Source: Apium graveolens
Taxonomy: Eukaryota; Streptophyta; Magnoliopsida; Apiales; Apiaceae
Direction: 5' to 3'
DNA: 64,000 nucleotides
Assembly: GCF_009905375.1 (NCBI RefSeq)
Contig: NW_027417687.1
Location: forward strand, 30,034 to 94,033
Below are positions 12,029 through 24,551 of this stretch, piece after piece; within the stretch, counting starts at the first letter, position 1; each line of letters starts with the position of its first letter. A program made the translations under genes and the position numbers. A model generated the notes under the pieces. The model was not told the DNA's origin, did not search any database, and saw only the letters and a program-made list of their open reading frames with translations.

Positions 12029-12565
12029 AAAGTGGCATTAATAGGTGGTAAAAGGATGTCAAATTGGATGTATATGATGTTAATATTTTAATTGTTGTAT
12101 ATATGCTGGAATGTGACTCTTATAGGGTGCAAAGTTACTCTAATATAGTGAAAAGTGACTTACATGGTTAATAAAACCAAAATGTGGACCAAAATTGACT
12201 TGTATGAATGTGGCACTAAGAGGTGGTAAAAGGTTTTCTAATTGCATATATATGATGTTAACATGTTAATTGTACCAATATATGATAGTAAGTGACTATT
12301 ATAAGGTGCAAAGTGACTCTAATATGGTGAGAAGTCACTTACATGATTGCTTAGAACCAAAATATGGCCCAATATTGACATGTTGGAAAGGGGTACCAAG
12401 AGGTGGTTAAAGGATGTCTAATTGCATGTACATGATGTTAACATGTTAATTGTATAAATATATGGTGGCAAGTGACCTTATAGGGTGCAAAGTGACTCTA
12501 ATATGGTGAAAAGTGACTTACATGGTTGATTAGAGCCAAAATGTGGAACAAAATTAACTTGTATG
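12029..12565 (+). repeat. Alpha trimer (reference copy)
   Basis: 537 bp. The first monomer starts as A and changes to B early, between GGATGTATATGAT and GTTAATATTTT. It carries TCTAATATAGTGAAAAG and AATAAAACC. C has AGGTTTTCTAATTGCATATA, GATAGTAAGTGACTATTAT and GCTTAGAACCAAAATATGG. D has AAGTGACCTTATAGGG. The C signatures match those of the tetramers at 558, 4317, 6661 and 8456. Confidence 0.85.
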
Positions 12566-13098
12566 AAAGTGGCATTAATAGGTGGTAAAAGGATGTCAAA
12601 TTGGATGTATATGATGATAACATGTTAATTGTTGTATATATGGTGGAAAGTGACTCTTATAAGGTGCAAAGTGACTCTACTATGGTGAAAAGTGACTTAC
12701 ATGGTTAATTAGAACCAAAATGTGGACCAAAATTGACTTGTATGAATGTGGCACTGACATGTGATAAAAGGATTTCTAATTGCATGTACATGATGTTAAC
12801 ATGTTAATTGTACCATTATATGATGGCAAGTGACTCTTATAAGGTGCAAAGTGACTAATATGGTGAGAAGTCACTTACATGATTGATCAGAGCCAAAATG
12901 TGGCCCAAAATTGACTTGTTGGAAAGGGGTACCAAGAGGTGGTTAAAGGATGTCTAATTGCATGTACATGATGTGAACATGTTAATTGTATAAATATATG
13001 GTAACAAGTGACTCTTATAGGGTGCAAAGTAACTCTAATATGGTGAAAAGTGACTTGGTTCATTAGAGCCAAAATGTGTAACAAAATTAACTTGTATG
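12566..13098 (+). repeat. Beta trimer (reference copy)
   Basis: 533 bp. The first monomer stays A-like through GATGATAACATG and ATGGTGGAAAGTGACTC, and changes to B only after GTGACTCTA, later than in alpha or gamma. C has GACATGTGATAAAAGG and GATTGATCAGAGCC. D has GTTCATTAGAGCC and AAAATGTGTAAC. Confidence 0.85.
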
Positions 13099-13625
13099 AA
13101 AGTGGCATTAATAGGTGGTAGAAGGATATCAAATTGGATGTATATGATGTTAATATTTTAATTGTTGTATATATGCTGGAATGTGACTCTTATAGGGTGC
13201 AAAGTTACTCTAATATGGTTTCATGGTTAATTAGAACCAAAATGTGGACCAAAATTGACTTGTATGAATGTGGCAATAAGAGGTGGTAAAAGGATTTCTA
13301 ATTGAATGTACATGATATTAACATGGTAATTTTACCATTATATGATGGCAAGTGACTCTTATAAGGTGCAAAGTGACTCTAATATGGTGAGAAGTCACTT
13401 ACATGATTGATGAGAGCCAAAATGTGGCCCAAAATTGACTTGTTGGAAAGGGGTACCAAGAGGTGGTTAAAGGATGTCTAATTGCATGTACATGATGTTA
13501 ACATGTTAATTGTATAAATATATGGTGGCAAGTGACTTTATAGGGTGCAAAGTGACTCTAATATGGTGAAAATTGACTTACATGGTTGATTAGAGCCAAA
13601 ATGTGTAACAAAATTAACTTGTATG
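13099..13625 (+). repeat. Gamma trimer (reference copy)
   Basis: 527 bp. It is marked by GGTAGAAGGATATC, AAAAGTAACTTACATGG in most copies (deleted here), GGCAATAAGAGG, GAATGTACATGATATTAAC, ATGGTAATTTTACCAT and GATTGATGAGAGCC. D has GTGAAAATTGACTTAC. Confidence 0.85.
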
Positions 13626-16600
13626 AAAGTGGCATTAATAGGTGGTAAAAGGATGTCAAATTGGATGTATATGATGTTAATATTTTAATTGTTGTATATA
13701 TGCTGGAATGTGACTCTTATAGGGTGCAAAGTTACTCTAATATAGTGAAAAGTGACTTACATGGTTAATAAAACCAAAATGTGGACCAAAATTGACTTGT
13801 ATGAATGTGGCACTAAGAGGTGGTAAAAGGTTTTCTAATTGCATATATATGATGTTAACATGTTAATTGTACCAATATATGATAGTAAGTGACTATTATA
13901 AGGTGCAAAGTGACTCTAATATGGTGAGAAGTCACTTACATGATTGCTTAGAACCAAAATATGGCCCAATATTGACATGTTGGAAAGGGGTACCAAGAGG
14001 TGGTTAAAGGATGTCTAATTGCATGTACATGATGTTAACATATTAATTGTATAAATATATGGTGGCAAGTGACCTTATAGGGTGCAAAGTGACTCTAATA
14101 TGGTGAAAAGTGACTTACATGGTTGATTAGAGCCAAAATGTGGAACAAAATTAACTTGTATGAAAGTGGCATTAATAGGTGGTAAAAGGATGTCAAATTG
14201 GATGTATATGATGATAACATGTTAATTGTTGTATATATGGTGGAAAGTGACTCTTATAAGGTGCAAAGTGACTCTACTATGGTGAAAAGTGACTTACATG
14301 GTTAATTAGAACCAAAATGTGGACCAAAATTGACTTGTATGAATGTGGCACTCACATGTGATAAAAGGATTTCTAATTGCATGTACATGATGTTAACATG
14401 TTAATTGTACCATTATATGATGGCAAGTGACTCTTATAAGGTGCAAAGTGACTAATATGGTGAGAAGTCACTTACATGATTGATCAGAGCCAAAATGTGG
14501 CCCAAAATTGACTTGTTGGAAAGGGGTACCAAGAGGTGGTTAAAGGATGTCTAATTGCATGTACATGATGTGAACATGTTAATTGTATAAATATATGGTA
14601 ACAAGTGACTCTTATAGGGTGCAAAGTAACTCTAATATGGTGAAAAGTGACTTGGTTCATTAGAGCCAAAATGTGTAACAAAATTAACTTGTATGAAAGT
14701 GGCATTAATAGGTGGTAGAAGGATATCAAATTGGATGTATATGATGTTAATATTTTAATTGTTGTATATATGCTGGAATGTGACTCTTATAGGGTGCAAA
14801 GTTACTCTAATATGGTTTCATGGTTAATTAGAACCAAAATGTGGACCAAAATTGACTTGTATGAATGTGGCAATAAGAGGTGGTAAAAGGATTTCTAATT
14901 GAATGTACATGATATTAACATAGTAATTTTACCATTATATGATGGCAAGTGACTCTTATAAGGTGCAAAGTGACTCTAATATGGTGAGAAGTCACTTACA
15001 TGATTGATGAGAGCCAAAATGTGGCCCAAAATTGACTTGTTGGAAAGGGGTACCAAGAGGTGGTTAAAGGATGTCTAATTGCATGTACATGATGTTAACA
15101 TGTTAATTGTATAAATATATGGTGGCAAGTGACTTTTATAGGGTGCAAAGTGACTCTAATATGGTGAAAATTGACTTACATGGTTGATTAGAGCCAAAAT
15201 GTGTAACAAAATTAACTTGTATGAAAGTGGCATTAATAGGTGGTAAAAGGATGTCAAATTGGATGTATATGATGTTAATATTTTAATTGTTGTATATATG
15301 CTGGAATGTGACTCTTATAGGGTGCAAAGTTACTCTAATATAGTGAAAAGTGACTTACATGGTTAATAAAACCAAAATGTGGACCAAAATTGACTTGTAT
15401 GAATGTGGCACTAAGAGGTGGTAAAAGGTTTTCTAATTGCATATACATGATGTTAACATGTTAATTGTACCAATATATGATAGTAAGTGACTATTATAAG
15501 GTGCAAAGTGACTCTAATATGGTGAGAAGTCACTTACATGATTGCTTAGAACCAAAATATGGCCCAATATTGACATGTTGGAAAGGGGTACCAAGAGGTG
15601 GTTAAAGGATGTCTAATTGCATGTACATGATGTTAACATGTTAATTGTATAAATATATGGTGGCAAGTGACCTTATAGGGTGCAAAGTGACTCTAATATG
15701 GTGAAAAGTGACTTACATGGTTGATTAGAGCCAAAATGTGGAACAAAATTAACTTGTATGAAAGTGGCATTAATAGGTGGTAAAAGGATGTCAAATTGGA
15801 TGTATATGATGATAACATGTTAATTGTTGTATATATGGTGGAAAGTGACTCTTATAAGGTGCAAAGTGACTCTACTATGGTGAAAAGTAACTTACATGGT
15901 TAATTAGAACCAAAATGTGGACCAAAATTGACTTGTATGAATGTGGCACTGACATGTGATAAAAGGATTTCTAATTGCATGTACATGTTAACATGTTAAT
16001 TGTACCATTATATGATGGCAAGTGACTTTTATAAGGTGCAAAGTGACTCTAATATGGTGAGAAGTCACTTACATGATTGATCAGAGCCAAAATGTGGCCC
16101 AAAATTGACTTGTTGGAAAGGGGTACCAAGAGGTGGTTAAGGGATGTCTAATTGCATGTACATGATGTTAACATGTTAATTGTATAAATATATGGTGGCC
16201 AGTGACTCTTATAGGGTGCAAAGTGACTCTAATATGGTGAAAAGTGACTTACATGGTTCATTAGAGCCAAAATGTGTAACAAAATTAACTTGTATGAAAG
16301 TGGCATTAATAGGTGGTAGAAGGATATCAAATTCGATGTATATGATGTTAATATTTTAATTGTTGTATATATGCTGGAATGTGACTCTTATAGGGTGCAA
16401 AGTTACTCTAATATGGTGAAAAGTAACTTACATGGTTAATTAGAACCAAAATGTGGACCAAAATTGACTTGTATAAATGTGGCAATAAGAGGTGGTAAAA
16501 GGATTTCTAATTGAATGTACATGATATTAACATGGTAATTTTACCATTATATGATGGCAAGTGACTCTTATAAGGTGCAAAGTGACTCTAATATGGTGAG

Positions 16601-19600
16601 AAGTCACTTACATGATTGATGAGAGCCAAAATGTGGCCCAAAATTGACTTGTTGGAAAGGGGTACCAAGAGGTGGTTAAAGGATGTCTAATTGCATGTAC
16701 ATGATGTTAACATGTTAATTGTATAAATATATGGTGGCAAGTGACTTTTATAGGGTGCGAAGTGACTCTAATATGGTGAAAATTGACTTACATGGTTGAT
16801 TAGAGCCAAAATGTGTAACAAAATTAACTTGTATGAAAGTGGCATTAATAGGTGGTAAAAGGATGTCAAATTGGATGTATATGATGTTAATATTTTAATT
16901 GTTGTATATATGCTGGAATGTGACTCTTATAGGGTGCAAAGTTACTCTAATATAGTGAAAAGTGACTTACATGGTTAATAAAACCAAAATGTGGACCAAA
17001 ATTGACTTGTATGAATGTGGCACTAAGAGGTGGTAAAAGGTTTTCTAATTGCATATACATGATGTTAACATGTTAATTGTACCAATATATGATAGTAAGT
17101 GACTATTATAAGGTGCAAAGTGACTCTAATATGGTGAGAAGTCACTTACATGATTGCTTAGAACCAAAATATGGCCCAATATTGACATGTTGGAAAGGGG
17201 TACCAAGAGGTGGTTAAATGATGTCTAATTGCATGTACATGATGTTAACATGTTAATTGTATAAATATATGGTGGCAAGTGACCTTATAGGGTGCAAAGT
17301 GACTCTAATATGGTGAAAAGTGACTTACATGGTTGATTAGAGCCAAAATGTGGAACAAAATTAACTTGTATGAAAGTGGCATTAATAGGTGGTAAAAGGA
17401 TGTCAAATTGGATGTATATGATGATAACATGTTAATTGTTGTATATATGGTGGAAAGTGACTCTTATAAGGTGCAAAGTGACTCTACTATGGTGAAAAGT
17501 GACTTACATGGTTAATTAGAACCAAAATGTGGACCAAAATTGACTTGTATGAATGTGGCACTAACATGTGATAAAGGATTTCTAATTGCATGTACATGAT
17601 GTTAACATGTTAATTGTACCATTATATGATGGCAAGTGACTCTTATAAGGTGCAAAGTGACTCTAATATGGTGAGAAGTCACTTACATGATTGATCAGAG
17701 CCAAAATGTGGCCCAAAATTGACTTGTTGGAAAGGGGTACCAAGAGGTGGTTAAAGGATGTCTAATTGCATGTACATGATGTTAACATGTTAATTGTATA
17801 AATATATGGTGGCCAGTGACTCTTATAGGGTGCAAAGTGACTCTAATATGGTGAAAAGTGACTTACATGGTTCATTAGAGCCAAAATGTGTAACAAAATT
17901 AACTTGTATGAAAGTGGCATTAATAGGTGGTAGAAGGATATCAAATTCGATGTATATGATGTTAATATTTTAATTGTTGTATATATGCTGGAATGTGACT
18001 CTTATAGGGTGCAAAGTTACTCTAATATGGTGAAAAGTAACTTACATGGTTAATTAGAACCAAAATGTGGACCAAAATTGACTTGTATAAATGTGGCAAT
18101 AAGAGGTGGTAAAAGGATTTCTAATTGAATGTACTTGATATTAACATGGTAATTTTACCATTATATGATGGCAAGTGACTCTTATAAGGTGCAAAGTGAC
18201 TCTAATATGGTGAGAAGTCACTTACATGATTGATGAGAGCCAAAATGTGGCCCAAAATTGCCTTGTTGGAAAGGGGTACCAAGAGGTGGTTAAAGGATGT
18301 CTAATTGCATGTACATGATGTTAACATGTTAATTGTATAAATATATGGTGGCAAGTGACTTTATAGGGTGCAAAGTGACTCTAATATGGTGAAAATTGAC
18401 TTACATGGTTGATTAGAGCCAAAATGTGTAACAAAATTAACTTGTATGAAAGTGGCATTAATAGGTGGTAAAAGGATGTCAAATTGGATGTATATGATGT
18501 TAATATTTTAATTGTTGTATATATGCTGGAATGTGACTCTTATAGGGTGCAAAGTTACTCTAATATAGTGAAAAGTGACTTACATGGTTAATAAAACCAA
18601 AATGTGGACCAAAATTGACTTGTATGAATGTGGCACTAAGAGGTGGTAAAAGGTTTTCTAATTGCATATACATGATGTTAACATGTTAATTGTACCAATA
18701 TATGATAGTAAGTGACTATTATAAGGTGCAAAGTGACTCTAATATGGTGAGAAGTCACTTACATGATTGCTTAGAACCAAAATATGGCCCAATATTGACA
18801 TGTTGGAAAGGGGTACCAAGAGGTGGTTAAAGGATGTCTAATTGCATGTACATGATGTTAACATGTTAATTGTATAAATATATAGTGGCAAGTGACCTTA
18901 TAGGGTGCAAAGTGACTCTAATATGGTGAAAAGTGACTTACATGGTTGATTAGAGCCAAAATGTGGAACAAAATTAACTTGTATGAAAGTGGCATTAATA
19001 GGTGGTAAAAGGATGTCAAATTGGATGTATATGATGATAACATGTTAATTGTTGTATATATGGTGGAAAGTGACTCTTATAAGGTGCAAAGTGACTCTAC
19101 TATGGTGAAAAGTGACTTACATGGTTAATTAGAACCAAAATGTGGACCAAAATTGACTTGTATGAATGTGGCACTAACATGTGATAAAAGGATTTCTAAT
19201 TGCATGTACATGATGTTAACATGTTAATTGTACCATTATATGATGGCAAGTGACTCTTATAAGGTGCAAAGTGACTCTAATATGGTGAGAAGTCACTTAC
19301 ATGATTGATCAGAGCCAAAATGTGGCCCAAAATTGACTTGTTGGAAAGGGGTACCAAGAGGTGGTTAAAGGATGTCTAATTGCATGTACATGATGTTAAC
19401 ATGTTAATTGTATAAATATATGGTGGTCAGTGACTCTTATAGGGTGCAAAGTGACTCTAATATGGTGAAAAGTGACTTACATGGTTCATTAGAGCCAAAA
19501 TGTGTAACAAAATTAACTTGTATGAAAGTGGCATTAATAGGTGGTAGAAGGATATCAAATTCGATGTATATGATGTTAATATTTTAATTGTTGTATATAT

Positions 19601-22600
19601 GCTGGAATGTGACTCTTATAGGGTGCAAAGTTACTCTAATATGGTGAAAAGTAACTTACATGGTTAATTAGAACCAAAATGTGGACCAAAATTGACTTGT
19701 ATGAAATGTGGCAATAAGAGGTGGTAAAAGGATTTCTAATTGAATGTACATTGATATTAACATGGTAATTTTACCATTATATGATGGCAAGTGACTCTTA
19801 TAAGGTGCAAAGTGACTCTAATATGGTGAGAAGTCACTTACATGATTGATGAGAGCCAAAATGTGGCCCAAAATTGCCTTGTTGGAAAGGGGTACCAAGA
19901 GGTGGTTAAAGGATGTCTAATTGCATGTACATGATGTTAACATGTTAATTGTATAAATATATGGTGGCAAGTGACTTTTATAGGGTGCAAAGTGACTCTA
20001 ATATGGTGAAAATTGACTTACATGGTTGATTAGAGCCAAAATGTGTAACAAAATTAACTTGTATGAAAGTGGCATTAATAGGTGGTAAAAGGATGTCAAA
20101 TTGGATGTATATGATGTTAATATTTTAATTGTTGTATATATGCTGGAATGTGACTCTTATAGGGTGCAAAGTTACTCTAATATAGTGAAAAGTGACTTAC
20201 ATGGTTAATAAAACCAAAATGTGGACCAAAATTGACTTGTATGAATGTGGCACTAAGAGGTGGTAAAAGGTTTTCTAATTGCATATACATGATGTTAACA
20301 TGTTAATTGTACCAATATATGATAGTAAGTGACTATTATAAGGTGCAAAGTGACTCTAATATGGTGAGAAGTCACTTACATGATTGCTTAGAACCAAAAT
20401 ATGGCCCAATATTGACATGTTGGAAAGGGGTACCAAGAGGTGGTTAAAGGATGTCTAATTGCATGTACATGATGTTAACATGTTAATTGTATAAATATAT
20501 GGTGGCAAGTGACCTTATAGGGTGCAAAGTGACTCTAATATGGTGAAAAGTGACTTACATGGTTGATTAGAGCCAAAATGTGGAACAAAATTAACTTGCT
20601 ATGAAAGTGGCATTAATAGGTGGTAAAAGGATGTCAAATTGGATGTATATGATGATAACATGTTAATTGTTGTATATATGGTGGAAAGTGACTCTTATAA
20701 GGTGCAAAGTGACTCTACTATGGTGAAAAGTGACTTACATGGTTAATTAGAACCAAAATGTGGACCAAAATTGACTTGTATGAATGTGGCACTGACATGT
20801 GATAAAAGGATTTCTAATTGCATGTACATGATGTTAACATGTTAATTGTACCATTATATGATGGCAAGTGACTCTTATAAGGTGCAAAGTGACTCTAATA
20901 TGGTGAGAAGTCACTTACATGATTGATCAGAGCCAAAATGTGGCCCAAAATTGACTTGTTGGAAAGGGGTACCAAGAGGTGGTTAAAGGATGTCTAATTG
21001 CATGTACATGATGTTAACATGTTAATTGTATAAATATATGGTGGCAAGTGACTCTTATAGGGTGCAAAGTGACTCTAATATGGTGAAAAGTGACTTACAT
21101 GGTTCATTAGAGCCAAAATGTGTAACAAAATTAACTTGTATGAAAGTGGCATTAATAGGTGGTAGAAGGATATCAAATTGGATGTATATGATGTTAATAT
21201 TTTAATTGTTGTATATATGCTGGAATGTGACTCTTATAGGGTGCAAAGTTACTCTAATATGGTGAAAAGTAACTTACATGGTTAATTAGAACCAAAATGT
21301 GGACCAAAATTGACTTGTATGAATGTGGCAATAAAAGGTGGTAAAAGGATTTCTAATTGAATGTACATGATATTAACATGGTAATTTTACCATTATATGA
21401 TGGCAAGAAACTCTTATAAGGTGCAAAGTGACTCTAATATGGTGAGAAGTCACTTACATGATTGATCAGAGCCAAAATGTGGCCCAAAATTGACTTTTTG
21501 GAAAGGGGTACCAAGACTTAAAGGATGTCTAATTGCATGTACATGATGTTAACATGTTAATTGTATAAATATATGGTGGCAAGTGACTTTTATAGGGTAT
21601 AAAGTGACTCTAATATGGTGAAAATTGACTTACATGGTTGATTAGAGCCAAAATGTGTAACAAAATTAACTTGTATGAAAGTGGCATTAATAGGTGGTAA
21701 AAGGATGTCAAATTGGATGTATATGATGTTAATATTTTAATTGTTGTATATATGCTAGAATGTGACTCTTATACGGTGCAAAGTTACTCTAATATAGTGA
21801 AAAGTGACTTACATGGTTAATAAAACCAAAATGTGGACCAAAATTGACTTGTATGAATGTGGCACTAAGAGGTGGTAAAAGGTTTTCTAATTGCATATAC
21901 ATGATGTTAACATGTTAATTGTACCAATATATGATAGTAAGTGACTATTATAAGGTGCAAAGTGACTCTAATATGGTGAGAAGTCACTTACATGATTGCT
22001 TAGAACCAAAATATGGCCCAATATTGACATGTTGGAAAGGGGTACCAAGAGGTGGTTAAAGGATGTCTAATTGCATGTACATGATGTTAACATGTTAATT
22101 GTATAAATATATGGTGGAAGTGACCTTATAGGGTGCAAAGTGACTCTAATATGGTGAAAAGTGACTTACATGGTTGATTAGAGCCAAAATGTGGAACAAA
22201 ATTAACTTGTATGAAAGTGGCATTAATAGGTGGTAAAAGGATGTCAAATTGGATGTATATGATGATAACATGTAATTGTTGTATCTATGGTGGAAAGTGA
22301 CTCTTATAAGGTGCAAAGTGACTCTACTATGGTGAAAAGTGACTTACATGGTTAATTAGAACAAAATGTGGACCAAAATTGACTTGTATGAATGTGGCAC
22401 TGACATTGTGATAAAAGGATTTCTAATTGCATGTACATGATGTTAACATGTTAATTGTACCATTATATGACTGGCAAGTGACTCTTATAAGGTGCAAAGT
22501 GACTCTAATATGGTGAGAAGTCACTTACATGATTGATCAGAGCCAAAATGTGGCCCAAAATTGACTTGTTGGAAAGGGGTACCAAGAGGTGGTTAAAGGA

Positions 22601-23830
22601 TGTCTAATTGCATGTACATGATGTTAACATGTTAATTGTATAAATATATGGTGGCAAGTGACTCTTATAGGGTGCAAAGTGACTCTAATATGGTGAAAAG
22701 TGACTTACATGGTTCATTAGAGCCAAAATGTGTAACAAAATTAACTTGTATGAAAGTGGCATTAATAGGTGGTAGAAGGATATCAAATTGGATGTATATG
22801 ATGTTAATATTTTAATTGTTGTATATATGCTGGAATGTGACTCTTATAGGGTGCAAAGTTACTCTAATATGGTGAAAAGTGACTTACATGGTTAATAAAA
22901 CCAAAATGTGGACCAAAATTGACTTGTATGAATGTGGCACTAAGAGGTGGTAAAAGGATTTCTAATTGCATGTACATGATATTAACATGGTAATTGTACC
23001 ATTATATGATGGCAAGTGACTCTTATAAGGTGCAAGTGACTCTAATATGGTGAGAAGTCACTTACTTGATTGATTCAGAGCCAAAATGTGGCCCAAAATT
23101 GACTTGTTGGAAAGGGGTACCAAGAGGTGTTAAAGGAATGTCTAATTGCATGTACATGATGTTAACATGTTAATTGTATAAATATATGGTGGCAAGTGAC
23201 TTTTATAGGGTGCAAAGTGACTCTAATATGGTGAAAATTGACTTACATGGTTGATTAGAGCCAAAATGTGTAACAAAATTAACTTGTACTGAAAGTGGCA
23301 TTAATAGGTGGTAAAAGGATGTCAAATTGGATGTATATGGATGTTAATATTTTAATTGTTGTATATATGCTGGAATGTGACTCTTATAGGGTGCAAAGTT
23401 ACTCTAATATGGTGAAAAGTGACTTACATGGTTAATAGAACCAAAATGTGGACCAAAATTGACTTGTATGAATGTGGCACTACGAGGTGGTAAAAGGATT
23501 TCTAATTGCATATACATGATGTTAACATGTTAATTGTACCATATATGATAGTAAGTGACTATTATAAGGTGCAAAGTGACTCTAATATGGTGAGAAGTCA
23601 CTTACATGATTGCTTAGAGCCAAAATAGTGGCCAAATATTGACATGTTGGAAAGGGGTACCAAGAGGTGGTTAAAGGATGTCTAATTGCATGTACATGAT
23701 GTTAACATGTTAATTGTATAAATATATGGTGGCAAGTGACCCTTATAGGGTGCAAAGTGACTCTAATATGGTGAAAAGTGACTTACATGGTTGATTAGAG
23801 CCAAAATGTGGAACAAAATTAACTTGTATG

Positions 23831-24551
23831 AAAGTGGCATTAATAGGTGGTAAAAGGATGTCAAATTGGATGTATATGCTGATAACATGTTAATTGTTGT
23901 ATATATGTGGAAAGCGACTCTTATAAGGTGCAAAGTGACTCTAATGTAATGAAAAGTGACTTTACATGGTTGATTAAAACCAAATTTGGAACAAAATTTA
24001 CCTGTATGAAAGTGGAACTAAGAGGTGGTAAAATGATGTCAAATTGGATGTATATGATGTTAATATTTTAATTGTTGTATATATGCTGAAATGTGACTCT
24101 TATAGGGTGCAAAGTTACTCTAATATGGTGAAAAGTGACTTACATGGTTAATAAAACCAAAATGTGGACCAAAATTGACTTGTATGAATGTGGCACTCAC
24201 ATGTGATAAAAGGATTTCTAATTGCATGTACATGATGATTAACATGGTTAATTGTACCATTATATGATGGCAAGTGACTCTTATAAGGTGCAAAGTGACT
24301 CTAATATGGTGAGAAGTCACTTACATGATTGATTAGAGCCAAAATGTGGCCCAAAATTGACTTGTTGGAAAGGGGTACCAAGAGGTGGTTTAAAGAATGG
24401 TCTAATTGCATGTACATGATGTTAACATGTTAATTGTATAAATATATGGTGGCAAGTGACTTTTATAGGGTGCAAAGTAGGACTCTAATATGGTGAAAAT
24501 GACTTACATGGTTGATTAGAGCCAAAATGTGTAACAAAATTAACTTGTATG
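23831..24551 (+). repeat. Isolated tetramer in the nonamer zone (1)
   Basis: 721 bp with a complete A (GTAATGAAAAGTGAC) and B. C is beta-like (CACTCACATGTGATAAAAGG). It contains doubled-variant indels near 24236 and 24246. Confidence 0.85.

Larger units (their letters stand above)
12029..15223 (+). repeat. Near-identical adjacent nonamers (1597 and 1598 bp)
   Basis: The units at 12029 and 13626 share rare deletions not found in later nonamers. Examples are GTGACTAATATGG for GTGACTCTAATATGG, GTGACTTGGTTCATTAG lacking TACA, and TAATATGGTTTCATGG lacking about 15 bases. The stretches 12887-13132 and 14484-14729 are the same at exactly 1597 bases apart. Only scattered single-base differences were seen between the two units (for example GACATGTG versus CACATGTG). 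Confidence 0.9.
12029..23291 (+). repeat. Nonamer run 1 (seven units)
   Basis: Units start at 12029, 13626, 15224, 16836, 18449, 20066 and 21678. Neighbouring copies share private changes: GATTGATGAGAGCC in the first five gamma trimers, TTGCCTTGTTGG at about 18258 and 19876, and GTGGCCAGTGAC at about 16195 and 17811. This shows very recent stepwise amplification. The first five units are almost indel-free; the last shows the first odd indels (near 22117, 22272 and 22407). Confidence 0.9.

Noticed and set aside
12887..13132. An 81-codon minus-strand frame repeated identically at 14484-14729, and similar minus-strand frames of 60-97 codons elsewhere.
   Set aside because: These arise where small deletions in the beta and gamma trimers, or indels, join open registers across C, D and the next monomer. 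The hydrophobic, His/Thr-rich look follows from the repeat composition.
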